Positions 36,398 to 46,016 of a DNA stretch of 64,000 bases are shown here, one piece after another; positions within the stretch are counted from its first letter, which is position 1; every line of letters starts with the position of its first letter. Location of the stretch: NCBI RefSeq assembly GCF_022397955.1, contig NZ_JAKEUQ010000003.1:134373-198372 (forward strand). The letters are read 5' to 3'. Source of the DNA: Vibrio sp. Isolate32. GTDB lineage: Bacteria > Pseudomonadota > Gammaproteobacteria > Enterobacterales > Vibrionaceae. The notes beneath the pieces were generated by a model. It saw nothing but the letters and a program-made list of their open reading frames with translations. It had not been told where the DNA came from and did no database searches. The translations under genes and the position numbers were made by a program.

Positions 36398-37168
36398 TTA
36401 CTTAATTTTCTCTCTCGCTAATAACTGAGAAATAATCACCAGTACTAGCGACACCACTAACATCACTGTTGCTAGGGCGTTTACCTCTGGAGAGATACCC
36501 ACTTTAACCATAGAGTAAATCTTCAGTGGCAAGATTTCATACGTTGGACCGGTTACGAAAGAACTGATAATCACATCGTCCAGAGACAGTGTGAAGCTCA
36601 ATAACCAACCCGCAGCAACCGCAGGCTTAGCAAGAGGCAGGATGATCTGTTTTAGAATCGTCCATTCACTTGCACCTAAGTCTTTTGCTGCTTCAAGCAT
36701 TTTCACGTCGAAGCCATTCAAGCGACTGTAAACCGTTACAACAACAAACGGCAAACAGAACGTAATATGCGCAGCAAGCAGGGTAAAGAAGCCTAGTTGC
36801 ACACCCATTACTAAGAACAGAGCCAGTAACGAGATTGCCATTACGATATCTGGTGACATCATTACGATGAACAACATGCCATTGACTACGCCTTTACCTT
36901 TGAACTGGTAACGGAATAGGGCTACGGCTGTCAGGCTGCCGACAATCGTAGCAGCTGTTGCTGAAAACACCGCTACGTTAATCGAGTGCCACGCAGCCTG
37001 CATTAGGCTGTCGTTGTTAATAAGTGCGTCATACCACTTGGTGGTGAAGCCACCCCATTTCATACCAAACTTGTTGGCATTAAATGAGTTCGCAATCAAT
37101 ACGATAATAGGTAGGTATAGAAAAGCGTATACCAACGCCATAAAGCTGAACTTAACTGTGCGACCCAT
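36398..37168 (-). CDS. potC: Polyamine ABC transporter permease PotC
   Basis: A 256-residue inner-membrane permease with six hydrophobic segments and the EAA loop [21 protein letters not shown] contacting the PotA ATPase. FVTGPTYEILPLKIYSM near the C-terminus is characteristic of PotC. Its ATG overlaps the potB stop by one base. A 147-base gap separates it from potD2. Confidence 0.92.
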   Translation of the reverse strand: MGRTVKFSFMALVYAFLYLPIIVLIANSFNANKFGMKWGGFTTKWYDALINNDSLMQAAWHSINVAVFSATAATIVGSLTAVALFRYQFKGKGVVNGMLFIVMMSPDIVMAISLLALFLVMGVQLGFFTLLAAHITFCLPFVVVTVYSRLNGFDVKMLEAAKDLGASEWTILKQIILPLAKPAVAAGWLLSFTLSLDDVIISSFVTGPTYEILPLKIYSMVKVGISPEVNALATVMLVVSLVLVIISQLLAREKIK

Positions 37169-38025
37169 TAGTCTAGCTCCACCTTCTTATTCAATAGCTT
37201 GCCTGCTCGGTAGTAGGCATAAAGCATAATTGCCATCGCAACCGTCAGCGCAATACTCGTAGCCGCGCCAAACGGCCAATCTCGGGCGTTGAGTACTTGG
37301 CTCTTAATCACGTTACCAATCAGCAAGTTCTTAGCGCCGCCTAATAGGTCAGAGATGTAGAACATGCCTAACGCTGGAAGAAGTACTAATAAACAACCAC
37401 CGATAATGCCAGGCATCGTTAGCGGAAGTACAACTTTCAACAAGGTTTGAAGCTTGTTTGCGCCTAAGTCTTTTGCTGCTTCTAGGTACGTGTCATCCAG
37501 TTTTTCAATCGCTGAATACAGCGGCAGAATCATAAACGGAAGCAGGATGTACACTAAGCCGATCATTACTGAGGTTTCTGTGTACATGATACGTAACGGT
37601 TTATCGATAATATCTAGCGCTAACAGGCTTTTGTTCAAGACACCTTGAGTACCCAATACAATCTTCAAACCGTAAGTACGAATCAAAGAGTTCGTCCAAA
37701 ATGGCACAATCACTAAGAACAACATGATAGGGCGCCATTTCACCGGCATTTTTGCCACGATGTAGGCAAACGGGTAGCCAATAATTAAACACAATAGCGT
37801 CGCGATAATCGCCATATAGAAAGAGTGCATCAATACTTTAAAATACAGCGGGTCAGCCAAACGCACGTAATTATCGAGAGTGAAGGTCATCTCGATCAAG
37901 TTCGCTTCATCACGAGTTAAGAAACTAGTACCTATGATCATAATGTTTGGAATCATCACGAACAACACTAGCCAACCTGTGATCAAAGCAACAATTGCGT
38001 TTTGTAAATTAAACTTCTTGCTCAT
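37168..38025 (-). CDS. potB: Polyamine ABC transporter permease PotB
   Basis: A 285-residue permease with six membrane segments. The EAA loop is [21 protein letters not shown], and [18 protein letters not shown] is typical of PotB. The first bases overlap potA by 17 and the stop overlaps potC, so the three genes are probably translationally coupled. Together with PotC it forms the channel for imported polyamines. Confidence 0.92.
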   Translation of the reverse strand: MSKKFNLQNAIVALITGWLVLFVMIPNIMIIGTSFLTRDEANLIEMTFTLDNYVRLADPLYFKVLMHSFYMAIIATLLCLIIGYPFAYIVAKMPVKWRPIMLFLVIVPFWTNSLIRTYGLKIVLGTQGVLNKSLLALDIIDKPLRIMYTETSVMIGLVYILLPFMILPLYSAIEKLDDTYLEAAKDLGANKLQTLLKVVLPLTMPGIIGGCLLVLLPALGMFYISDLLGGAKNLLIGNVIKSQVLNARDWPFGAATSIALTVAMAIMLYAYYRAGKLLNKKVELD

Positions 38026-39124
38026 CTTCTAATACCACTTCCCAGCTTTCAACCCAAGTTACTGCAACTTTTTGGCCCAGTGAGTGATCAACATCAGGGT
38101 CATCTTCGTTGAAGAATTCGCTAACCATGACACGCATACCAGATTCAAGTTCTACGACTGAATCTAACGTCATGCCTTTGTAGGTTCGCTCGACAATGTA
38201 GCCAACAATACCGCGTTGTTCAGACTCTTTGATTTCTTCGATACGAAGATCTTCAGGGCGAAGCAATACTTGCAGTTTTTGACCCGGTGTTACGTCTTTA
38301 TCGTGATAGATAATGGACTCTTCACCTTCGATTGTCGCAACAATGCGTTTTTCATCTTGACGAGATTTCGCTGTCGCTTCGAATACGTTAATTTCACCAA
38401 TGAAACGCGCTACAAATAGGTTCTTAGGCTCTTCGTAGATCTCTCTTGGTGTTCCATCTTGTTCAATCACACCATCACGCATAACAATAATACGGTCAGA
38501 CATAGACAGCGCTTCTTCTTGGTCATGCGTAACAAAAATGAACGTGATACCAAGTTGGCGTTGTAATTGTTTCAGCTCAATTTGCATCTGTTTACGCAGT
38601 TTGTAATCCAGAGCAGATAGAGATTCATCCAACAAAAGAACTTTAGGCTTATTAACGACAGCACGAGCGATTGCAATACGTTGCTGTTGACCACCAGATA
38701 GCTGGTGTGGCTTTCGTTGTGCCATTTGTTCTAGGCGCACCATTTTCAAAGCATCCATTACGCGAAATTCAATCTCGCTGTTTGGAACTTTCTGCATGCG
38801 TAAGCCAAATGCCACATTATCGAAAACGGTCATATGTGGGAATAGGGCATAGCTTTGGAATACAGTGTTTACATGCCTTTGTTCAGCAGGAACTTGGGTT
38901 ACGTTTTGTTCAGCTAATAGTATTTGACCACTATCTGCCGTTTCAAAACCCGCAATCATTCTTAGTACGGTTGTTTTACCACAACCTGATGGGCCTAAAA
39001 TCGTGAGAAACTCACCATGATTTACGTTTAGATCAAGATTGCCGATGACTTGCTTACCATCGAAGCCTTTACTAATACCAGTTAGTTGTACTACCGGTTT
39101 TCCTACTGATTTTTTAGCGTTCAA
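38009..39124 (-). CDS. potA: Polyamine ABC transporter ATP-binding protein PotA
   Basis: A 371-residue ATPase, first gene of potABCD2D1. Walker A is GPSGCGKTT (about 43-51), the signature [16 protein letters not shown], Walker [14 protein letters not shown]-terminal TOBE-like regulatory domain (about 240-360) is present. Translation apparently starts at a TTG (39122-39124, [10 protein letters not shown]): no ATG occurs nearby in frame, and GGAG lies 11 bases upstream. The TTG may limit expression. Confidence 0.92.
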   Translation of the reverse strand: MNAKKSVGKPVVQLTGISKGFDGKQVIGNLDLNVNHGEFLTILGPSGCGKTTVLRMIAGFETADSGQILLAEQNVTQVPAEQRHVNTVFQSYALFPHMTVFDNVAFGLRMQKVPNSEIEFRVMDALKMVRLEQMAQRKPHQLSGGQQQRIAIARAVVNKPKVLLLDESLSALDYKLRKQMQIELKQLQRQLGITFIFVTHDQEEALSMSDRIIVMRDGVIEQDGTPREIYEEPKNLFVARFIGEINVFEATAKSRQDEKRIVATIEGEESIIYHDKDVTPGQKLQVLLRPEDLRIEEIKESEQRGIVGYIVERTYKGMTLDSVVELESGMRVMVSEFFNEDDPDVDHSLGQKVAVTWVESWEVVLEDEQEV

Positions 39125-39454
39125 CGTCTGTTTTTCTCCACCTTGGTTCTATTTGAGAACCTGTTGCTATACACCTTTGAGGCGCGCATCATAATCACCA
39201 AAAACGTGAAATCAAAGTATTTTTTACCATTCGAAGATAAAAAATTTCTCAGGTAAAAGTAAACATCCTTTACCATACTGTTATTTACTGGGTTTACGCC
39301 CCAATAGCTGTCTAATTATTAATCATTAAGACGCAAAAGCAAGCCTTGTTACAGATTCATATTTTAGTTTGTATCTGACATATGAGTATAATGAAGGTAA
39401 TTTTTTATCAATAAGTTAGGTCGCTTCGTTTATTTAGCGCACCTAGGTATCAAT
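39125..39454. other. Intergenic region potA / membrane-protein gene
   Basis: A 330-base AT-rich divergent promoter region. No ORF, hairpin or recognised operator stands out. TTTTTTACCATTC and TTTACCATAC are short similar motifs (39220-39280) that might be worth testing for a pot regulator. Confidence 0.35.
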
Positions 39455-40270
39455 ATGAACAACGACATCGAAAAAGATTTTAATTTGGGCGGTAGTATCA
39501 ACCGTGCACTTTCAGGCGATTATGAGCTCAAAGCTACGGCTGTATTCCAAGAAGCTTGGAAACATACGATAAGTCACTTTCTTTCGTTTTCCCCTGCGAT
39601 TGTTGCTTTAATGTTTGTGCAACTCGCTATCTTTTATATCGCACTTAAACTACAGCTTGGAGATCCAGCGGTTATCTTGGATGCGGTTGTCCACCCTGAG
39701 TCGTTTACGCCACAAATCATTGAATCGATCTTTATTGCAAATTTCAGCTATGAAGTTATCAGCGCACCTATCTATGCAGGTATCTGTTTGATGGCGATGA
39801 GTCACGCTGCTGGTCTGCAAACTAAAGTTTGCCACATTGGCAAAGGCTTACAGTTTACAATTCCTGTTATCCTTGTGACTCTGTTTAGCCTGATTCTTCA
39901 AGGTATTGCAGGCATGATCCTGCCGTTTCTGTCGATTTACTTCTCGGTTGCATTCAGCCAATCGATCCTGTTGATTTGCGATAAGAAAGTACCACCAATG
40001 CAATCGCTGCTGCTTTCTCTCCGTGCTGTAAACAAGAAAATCTTCACAGTTGCTTCTATCTACTTATTAGTAATGCTGATGTTCATTGTCGCGGCAATGA
40101 TGTACGGCATTGGTCTTATCTTCGTTTTACCTTTCTTTTTCCACGTGAAAGGCATTCTTTACCGCGAGATGTTTGGCATTAAACTTAGAGTAATTGCGTC
40201 AGACAGACCAAAGAGCGACGACGACCACAGCGGTAGCAACAACAAAGACCCACAGGTATTCGATGCATAA
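39455..40270 (+). CDS. Multi-span membrane protein of unknown function
   Basis: A 271-residue protein with about six predicted membrane segments (from about 45 to 235), a short acidic N-terminus and a polar, Ser/Asp-rich tail. No catalytic motif is recognised. It lies upstream of the Bax-like gene, whose ATG overlaps the end of this gene, so the two are translationally coupled. The pairing next to pot genes also occurs in other vibrios as far as I recall. Function unknown. Confidence 0.75.
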   Translation: MNNDIEKDFNLGGSINRALSGDYELKATAVFQEAWKHTISHFLSFSPAIVALMFVQLAIFYIALKLQLGDPAVILDAVVHPESFTPQIIESIFIANFSYEVISAPIYAGICLMAMSHAAGLQTKVCHIGKGLQFTIPVILVTLFSLILQGIAGMILPFLSIYFSVAFSQSILLICDKKVPPMQSLLLSLRAVNKKIFTVASIYLLVMLMFIVAAMMYGIGLIFVLPFFFHVKGILYREMFGIKLRVIASDRPKSDDDHSGSNNKDPQVFDA

Positions 40271-41114
40271 CAACTCGAAATCAAGCGCAAGTAAATCACT
40301 TGCGCTAAAAGTGACAGCATTAGCCCTAGTTGGCTCAATCTCGTTAGTTGGTCCAATGCTTTACCAACAAGAGGAAGAGCAAAGGCGAGCTGGTCAAGCG
40401 GCCCCAGACTCAGAACAAAAGTTTGGTGACTTGACCGTATCTTCTGACAAGCCAGATTTCGCAGCTATTGAAGGTGTAAATGAAAAGAAACGCACCTTCT
40501 TTTCTTATCTTCGCCCAAGTATCAACATCGAAAACAAGCGAATCACGAAAGAACGTGCGTTTCTAACTAAGCTTTCAGAAACAGGATTGAGCAATGTTGA
40601 TTCTGAAGACGCGTTGTACGCAAAGAGACTAGGTAAACTGTATAGCCTGCCAGTGCCTTCATCGGGTTTGGATGATGCTTGGCTGAAAGAAATGTTGAAT
40701 CGTGTAAACGTGTTACCTGAAGCGCTTGTATTAACTCAGGCGGCAAATGAATCAGCTTGGGGTACATCGCGTTTCGCGACTAAAGCGAATAACTATTTTG
40801 GTCATTGGTGTTACACCAAAGGTTGTGGCCTAGTTCCGCTACAACGTAACGAAGGTAGCTCGCATGAGGTTGCGACTTTCTCTTCGAGCCAAGAATCTGT
40901 GCATCGTTACTTCATGAATCTTAACCGAAACCTTGCTTACGCAGACCTAAGAGCGATTCGTGCAAAACTAGCGGCAAAGGGCGACGATCTGCTAACGACC
41001 CAGACCGCAACAGAGCTTACCAACGGCTTGCTAAAATATTCTGAGCGAGGTTCAGACTATGTGACTGATTTACAAGCTATGATCCGTCACAACGAGGTAT
41101 ACTGGAAAAAGTAA
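40263..41114 (+). CDS. Bax-like glucosaminidase
   Basis: A 283-residue cell-envelope protein with an N-terminal signal anchor (about 12-30, LALKVTALALVGSISLVGP) and a C-terminal glycosyl hydrolase 73-type domain (about 140-283). Family features are VLTQAANESAWGTSRFA, with the catalytic Glu, and NNYFGHWCY followed by a second Cys. Such enzymes cut the glycan strands of peptidoglycan. E. coli Bax is the closest described relative. ATG 40263 within GATGCATAA of the upstream stop is chosen; an upstream in-frame start (40194) would encode an unlikely Thr-rich leader. Confidence 0.85.
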   Translation: MHNNSKSSASKSLALKVTALALVGSISLVGPMLYQQEEEQRRAGQAAPDSEQKFGDLTVSSDKPDFAAIEGVNEKKRTFFSYLRPSINIENKRITKERAFLTKLSETGLSNVDSEDALYAKRLGKLYSLPVPSSGLDDAWLKEMLNRVNVLPEALVLTQAANESAWGTSRFATKANNYFGHWCYTKGCGLVPLQRNEGSSHEVATFSSSQESVHRYFMNLNRNLAYADLRAIRAKLAAKGDDLLTTQTATELTNGLLKYSERGSDYVTDLQAMIRHNEVYWKK

Positions 41115-41170
41115 CTCGATTTGATAGTCATTTGGTGAGCTTCAAAGGTAAGTTTGACCAAATAACATCA

Positions 41171-41203
41171 CATAAAGAGCAGCTCATTTGCTGCTCTTTA
41201 TAT
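41171..41203 (+). terminator. Rho-independent terminator after the Bax-like gene
   Basis: AAAGAGCAGC, loop TCATTT, GCTGCTCTTTATAT. Confidence 0.85.
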
Positions 41204-41236
41204 TTATAAACGCTCAACTTCGACAAGACTATAACA

Positions 41237-41887
41237 ATGAACAAGACAGCACTCGCTTTATTAGCTTCTCTAAGCCTAGGGATCTCTTTACCTGCTGCAG
41301 CGCAAGAATACATGTTTACCTATTCTAAGCTTTACACACAGCTTAAAAACAACACCAAAGAAGGGCATGATGACGTTAAAGTTGCAGTCTTCTTTGTCGA
41401 TCAGCAAGCCCAAACAACCTGCCATATCAGCAAAGCTTGGATGGAAAAAGAAGAGCACTATGAAGAGCTGAAAGTCTCTCCAGCTAACGAGCTATTGCTA
41501 CCTGTTGACCAAAACCTTCGTTCGGCAAACCCGCTTATTTTTGTGCAAACAAAAGAACAAGAGTGCGCATACTCTCTGGTTGTTATGACTAAAGCACCTT
41601 TAGCTGGAACGGTTGAGGTTGCGCAGCTGGAAAACTTGTTACCTCAGATGCAAGCAATGTTAGAAGACGTCAGCGGCATGTTCTCAAGCTGGTTCACACC
41701 GGACATACAAGGGTTAACGCTTGAGTTCGCAAACAAGCTTGAAGGTAACATCACGCTTTCTAACGGCAAGCAAATCCCTATTACCCAGGGGCGAACTAAG
41801 TTCACACTAGAAGAACTTAACGGAAGTGACAACATCATGTTACCAGAAGCCACAACCCGTGTGTTGCCTTACATTCCGGCTCAATAA
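41237..41887 (+). CDS. DUF2987-type periplasmic protein
   Basis: A 216-residue exported protein with signal peptide MNKTALALLASLSLGISLPAAA and mature start QEYMFTYSKLYTQLKNN. Two cysteines (TTCHISKAW and EQECAYS) could form a disulfide. It resembles the DUF2987 family of vibrios, with no known activity. It is transcribed alone between two terminators. Confidence 0.75.
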   Translation: MNKTALALLASLSLGISLPAAAQEYMFTYSKLYTQLKNNTKEGHDDVKVAVFFVDQQAQTTCHISKAWMEKEEHYEELKVSPANELLLPVDQNLRSANPLIFVQTKEQECAYSLVVMTKAPLAGTVEVAQLENLLPQMQAMLEDVSGMFSSWFTPDIQGLTLEFANKLEGNITLSNGKQIPITQGRTKFTLEELNGSDNIMLPEATTRVLPYIPAQ

Positions 41888-41937
41888 TGTTGAGTTAGGC
41901 GATTGACCACACGGCATTAATCTAAGTAACACATCGT

Positions 41938-41972
41938 AAAGCAGCCAACTCAAACCAAGTTTGGCTGCTTTT
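41938..41972 (+). terminator. Rho-independent terminator after the DUF2987 gene
   Basis: AAAGCAGCCAA and TTGGCTGCTTTT pair around a loop of about 12 bases. Confidence 0.85.
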
Positions 41973-42184
41973 CTGTTTCTGCAACCTGCGTAGTTTGCAC
42001 TTGTGAAGCTCATTTTTTGTTAAAGATGAGTACTTCTCACTACATAAAGTGGAATCTTTCAACCAGTCGCCTTGTTTATCCTGCCGTTACTATTTCAACA
42101 TGAAATAAAAATCCGTATAATCCACGCCCTAAAACAGTCCCACTAGCAGTCTACAGTCGGTAATACGACGGTGTGAGAGTCGCA

Positions 42185-43078
42185 ATGAACCAAAACGATA
42201 ATAGAAAAGAAGTACTAGAATTCAACAAACTTCAGAAACGCCTGAGAAGAAATGTTGGAAATGCCATCATCGACTACAACATGATCGAAGAGAATGATGT
42301 GGTAATGGCATGTATCAGTGGCGGTAAAGATTCATTTGCGATGCTAGATATTTTGCTACGTTTACGTGAAGCAGCACCAATCAAATTTGATGTTGTTGCG
42401 GTAAACCTAGATCAAAAACAACCTGGGTTCCCTGAGCACATTCTTCCTGAATACTTTGAAACGCTGAACATTCCTTACTACATCGTAGATAAAGATACGT
42501 ACTCAGTAGTTAAAGAGAAGATTCCTGAAGGTAAAACAACGTGTGGCCTATGTTCTCGTCTGCGTCGTGGTACTTTGTACTCGTTCGCTGAGAAAATTGG
42601 CGCGACTAAGATCGCTCTTGGCCACCATATGGATGACATCGTTGAAACTATGTTCCTTAACATGTTCCACGGCGCTCGTTTAAAGGCTATGCCACCTAAG
42701 CTACGTTCTGACGATGGTCGTAACGTCGTTATTCGCCCACTGACTTACTGTCGTGAAACAGACCTAATCAAATACGCTGAACACAAAGAGTTCCCAATCA
42801 TTCCTTGTAACCTATGTGGCTCGCAAGAAAATCTACAACGTCAAAGCATTAAAGCAATGCTAATTGATTGGGATAAGAAGACACCTGGCCGCGTTGAAAA
42901 GATTTTTAAATCAATTCAAAATGTTAGTCCAAGCCAGCTGGCTGACCGCGAACTGTTTGACTTCGTAAACCTTCCACTAGACCGTAGCGGCGAACGTGAA
43001 GAGTACGAGTTCCAAGAAGCTGAAATTTCATCTTCTAACATCGATGAGTCAATGTTCATTGACGTAACGAACGTATAA
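42185..43078 (+). CDS. ttcA: tRNA 2-thiocytidine(32) synthetase TtcA
   Basis: TtcA uses ATP and a 4Fe-4S cluster to thiolate cytidine 32 of some tRNAs. The 297-residue protein has the PP-loop [11 protein letters not shown] (about 45-55), cysteine pair [25 protein letters not shown] and a third cysteine region [13 protein letters not shown], as in the cluster-binding type. ATG 42185 is preceded by GAGAG; the overlapping GTG at 42173 is less likely. It lies near fnr and uspE, an arrangement also seen in other gammaproteobacteria. Confidence 0.94.
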   Translation: MNQNDNRKEVLEFNKLQKRLRRNVGNAIIDYNMIEENDVVMACISGGKDSFAMLDILLRLREAAPIKFDVVAVNLDQKQPGFPEHILPEYFETLNIPYYIVDKDTYSVVKEKIPEGKTTCGLCSRLRRGTLYSFAEKIGATKIALGHHMDDIVETMFLNMFHGARLKAMPPKLRSDDGRNVVIRPLTYCRETDLIKYAEHKEFPIIPCNLCGSQENLQRQSIKAMLIDWDKKTPGRVEKIFKSIQNVSPSQLADRELFDFVNLPLDRSGEREEYEFQEAEISSSNIDESMFIDVTNV

Positions 43079-43125
43079 ACGAACAATCGTTTTAGAGCAA
43101 TAGATGCGCCTACAACAGACAAACA

Positions 43126-43157
43126 AAAACGCCTCAAGCAATACTTGAGGCGTTTTT
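43126..43157 (+). terminator. Rho-independent terminator after ttcA
   Basis: AAAAACGCCTCAAG, short loop, CTTGAGGCGTTTTTTT. Also usable by the convergent uspE transcript. Confidence 0.92.
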
Positions 43158-43199
43158 TTATGAATTGAACTCGCAGTTAAGCTCGTCTGCTTAAACGCA

Positions 43200-44150
43200 T
43201 TAACCTTTCGAAAGGTTAGGGTCGAGTGGGCTAACGTAACCAGATGGCTTAAGAGCCAAAACATCACAGTTAATCTTATCGATAACATGCTCCGCCGTAT
43301 TACCAATAAACACCGCAGATAAGCCAGTGCGGCCAGTTGTACCTAAAATAACCATAGCCGCGTTGGTCTCAGACGCGACACGTGGAATGACATCTTCAGG
43401 CAAGCCTTGCTCAACAACGGTCTGCTCTTCACACATACCGTGCTTCTGACGCAGTGCCTTCATCGCCGTTAAGTGATGGCCGCGAACTGCATCAGTGTAA
43501 GAGGTTGGGTCAAACTCAGGCAGCTCAATTGTGATATTCGCCGGAGTTACTGGATAAGCGTTAACTAAGAAAGGTTCCGCATCTAGACGACCAGTAATCT
43601 CAAGGAGTCGATCAACCATAGTATTGTTAAGTTCTATATGCGCTTCCGTCTCTGAGCCTACGTGAACCGAAGCATAAATTTTTGCGTGTTCTGGCCAGAA
43701 ATCGTTTTTAACAAGCAGCACAGGGCTAGGGCATTTTCTCAATAAGTGCCAATCAGTCGGCGTGAAGATAACTGATTCTAAAGTATCATGCTTGCGCGTG
43801 CCCTTAATCAAAATATCGTGACCACCGCTATAAACTTCGGCAATGATGGCTTCGTAAGGGCGGTTATGCCAAACCACTTGAACATTAAATTCAATAGAAT
43901 CATCTAGGTAAGGCTGTGCGACTTTATTCATCCAGATTTCGCGCTGATGGATAACGCCTTTGCGCATCGCGTCTCTTTCATCGATAGAAAGCATGGATGT
44001 CATTTCATACGAGAAATCGTAGATAGACAAAAAGAAAGTGATATGGCTTGTTGAGGTGCTTTTCTTAGCAAGTTGGATAGCACGAACTAGAGCAGGTTGC
44101 TCATCGTGATTAATGTCTGCGACAACTAAAATTTTGTTATAGATACTCAT
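43200..44150 (-). CDS. uspE: Universal stress protein UspE
   Basis: A 316-residue cytoplasmic protein made of two Usp domains (about 1-145 and 155-310). The second ends with the nucleotide-binding type motif ILGTTGRTGLSAVFIGNTAEH. The first has a degenerate motif (DILIKGTRKHDTLESV), as in E. coli UspE. It follows fnr on the same strand after a 130-base gap, an arrangement shared with E. coli, and probably serves stress survival and motility or adhesion. Its precise biochemical activity is not known. Confidence 0.93.
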   Translation of the reverse strand: MSIYNKILVVADINHDEQPALVRAIQLAKKSTSTSHITFFLSIYDFSYEMTSMLSIDERDAMRKGVIHQREIWMNKVAQPYLDDSIEFNVQVVWHNRPYEAIIAEVYSGGHDILIKGTRKHDTLESVIFTPTDWHLLRKCPSPVLLVKNDFWPEHAKIYASVHVGSETEAHIELNNTMVDRLLEITGRLDAEPFLVNAYPVTPANITIELPEFDPTSYTDAVRGHHLTAMKALRQKHGMCEEQTVVEQGLPEDVIPRVASETNAAMVILGTTGRTGLSAVFIGNTAEHVIDKINCDVLALKPSGYVSPLDPNLSKG

Positions 44151-44282
44151 AACTAAGCCTACTTTTCAGACCGAACATATAAATAATGTAGCGTAGTTAT
44201 GGAGAGATTAAGAGAAATAAAAGAGGTTTTAGCGGAGAAACATGATGTAGCTCATTATTGAACTACATCATTGATATCTAGA

Positions 44283-45029
44283 CTATTCTTTTGAAACGCC
44301 AGCAAGTTCCATCAGCGCATCATGATCTTCGATAGTGATATATTTGCCTTTAACGCTCAGGATATCTGCTTTCTGGAAACGACCTAAGAGACGGCTAATA
44401 GTTTCAACCGTTAAACCTAGGTAGTTACCAATGTCGCCACGAGTCATCGTTAGGCGGAACTCTCGTGGGCTAAAACCACGTTGAGAGAAGCGAGTTGAAA
44501 GGTTGTAAAGGAATGCAGCAAGACGCTCTTCCGCGTTCTTCTTAGAAAGAAGCAGAATCATTTCTTGGTCGCCTTTAATCTCGTTACTCATCAGGCGCAT
44601 AATTTGCTGACGCAACTTAGGCATTTTTCCTGATAGGTCATCAAGAATCTCGTATGGGATTTCACATACCATAGAAGTTTCTAGTGCCTGTGCGAAACTA
44701 GGGTGTAGGTCACCAGTAATCGCATCAAAACCAACAAGATCGCCCGCTAGGTGGAATGCAGTAATCTGCTCGTCACCTTGCTCGGTAATCGTGTAGCTTT
44801 TGATCGTTCCAGAGCGAATAGCGTATAGCGACTTAAGCTCGTCACCAGCTTTAAATAACTCTTGGCCTTTTTGAATAGGCTTTTTTCTCTCAATGATCTG
44901 ATCAAGTTGATCAAGTTCAGATTCATTCAAAGTGAACGGAATACAAAGTTGGCTAATACTACAATCCTGGCAATGGATCGCACAACCACCAGATTGGACA
45001 CGTTTCGTTACAGGCTTTTCAGAAATCAT
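44283..45029 (-). CDS. fnr: Oxygen-sensing transcription factor FNR
   Basis: CRP-family regulator of 248 residues that dimerises through an oxygen-labile 4Fe-4S cluster under low oxygen. The ligands are visible: C20, C23 and C29 in [10 protein letters not shown], and C121 in MVCEIP; C16 is also kept. The helix-turn-helix ends with the recognition helix [11 protein letters not shown] (Glu, Ser and Arg contacting TTGAT half-sites). Its position between the cbb3 assembly genes and uspE fits control of microaerobic respiration. A near-perfect FNR box overlaps its own leader. Confidence 0.96.
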   Translation of the reverse strand: MISEKPVTKRVQSGGCAIHCQDCSISQLCIPFTLNESELDQLDQIIERKKPIQKGQELFKAGDELKSLYAIRSGTIKSYTITEQGDEQITAFHLAGDLVGFDAITGDLHPSFAQALETSMVCEIPYEILDDLSGKMPKLRQQIMRLMSNEIKGDQEMILLLSKKNAEERLAAFLYNLSTRFSQRGFSPREFRLTMTRGDIGNYLGLTVETISRLLGRFQKADILSVKGKYITIEDHDALMELAGVSKE

Positions 45030-45045
45030 AACAATCTTTCACTAT

Positions 45046-45059
45046 TTGATATACGTCAA
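45046..45059. promoter_or_regulatory. FNR box in the fnr leader
   Basis: TTGAT-ATAC-GTCAA matches TTGAT-N4-ATCAA with one mismatch. It lies 17-30 bases before the fnr ATG, close to where the E. coli autorepression site sits relative to the start of transcription. Confidence 0.65.
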
Positions 45060-45115
45060 TATTTTAGCATTCCTTTATCCAGTTGGGTAGTAAAAAAACC
45101 GGATTTAAAGAATGA

Positions 45116-45790
45116 CTATACGGTATAAATAATGAGCTGCAGTGCCATATATCCAGTATAGAGACCGTAAATCAAGATTAAAATCGCACCGAGTTGGCGA
45201 AATAAGACAGCTTGTTGCAATTTCTTGAGGAAGCTAGCGCCCATACCAACCGTCAGCATAGCTGGAAGCGTTCCTAAGCCAAATGCGAGCATAATTCCGG
45301 CTCCATTATACCAACTGCCTGACACAGCCGCCCAGGTCAGCATAGAGTAGACCAAGCCACACGGTAGCCACCCCCAAATAAAACCAAACGGCAGAGCATG
45401 GCTTGGATGTTTCAGTGGAAGGAAAGACTTACCGACCGGGGCGATATAACGCCATAACTTCTGACCGACCTTTTCAAAGAACAGCAAGCCAAACCACCAC
45501 TTACCGATATACAGACCCAAAATGATCATAAAGATGGCAGCGAACAAACGAAGCCAATTAAGTAGCGCGTTGAAATCGCTAAGTTGACCAATTGAAGAGA
45601 TAGCACCGCCGATCACACCACCAATCACAGCATAGCTAAGTAGACGACCAAGGTTGTAAAGTAGGGGAATAACCGGGGAAGGTTTAGTATTGCCGATTGA
45701 AAGGAGCGACGCAATGCCACCACACATTCCAACGCAGTGGCCCGCGCCGATCAGTCCGACAACAAAGGCTCCGATCCAATCAGGCGTCAT
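45116..45790 (-). CDS. Sulfite exporter TauE/SafE-like membrane protein of the cco cluster
   Basis: A 224-residue protein with six predicted spans. The opening GAFVVGLIGAGHCVGMCGGIASLL, with its HCVGMCGG motif, is typical of the COG2836 type of TauE/SafE proteins found directly after ccoS in many cbb3 assembly operons. A role in copper handling or oxidase assembly is likely from context, not shown. It overlaps ccoS by 11 bases. Confidence 0.85.
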   Translation of the reverse strand: MTPDWIGAFVVGLIGAGHCVGMCGGIASLLSIGNTKPSPVIPLLYNLGRLLSYAVIGGVIGGAISSIGQLSDFNALLNWLRLFAAIFMIILGLYIGKWWFGLLFFEKVGQKLWRYIAPVGKSFLPLKHPSHALPFGFIWGWLPCGLVYSMLTWAAVSGSWYNGAGIMLAFGLGTLPAMLTVGMGASFLKKLQQAVLFRQLGAILILIYGLYTGYMALQLIIYTV

Positions 45791-46016
45791 CGTTCTTTTT
45801 ATCTAGGTTAGTTGGGCTTTCTATATTAGCTTTGACATTCTTTACAGGCTTGCGGTCAGAGTAGTCATGGGCTTTTTCGTCTTCATCAAACAAAATATTG
45901 TGACCTTGACGTTCCAGATCTTCAAACTGTTCGCTCTTTACCGCCCATAGAAAAATACCAACAGCGATACACACCAATACAATCGCAATGGGAATCAGGA
46001 TGTATAAACTTTCCAT
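45780..46016 (-). CDS. ccoS: cbb3 oxidase assembly protein CcoS
   Basis: A 78-residue protein with one membrane span (about 4-26, ILIPIAIVLVCIAVGIFLWAV) followed by the conserved KSEQFEDLERQGHNILFDED. CcoS is needed for cofactor insertion into the catalytic subunit of cbb3 oxidase. The acidic, polar tail is longer than in some homologues. Start overlaps the ccoI stop (46016). Confidence 0.92.
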   Translation of the reverse strand: MESLYILIPIAIVLVCIAVGIFLWAVKSEQFEDLERQGHNILFDEDEKAHDYSDRKPVKNVKANIESPTNLDKKNDDA

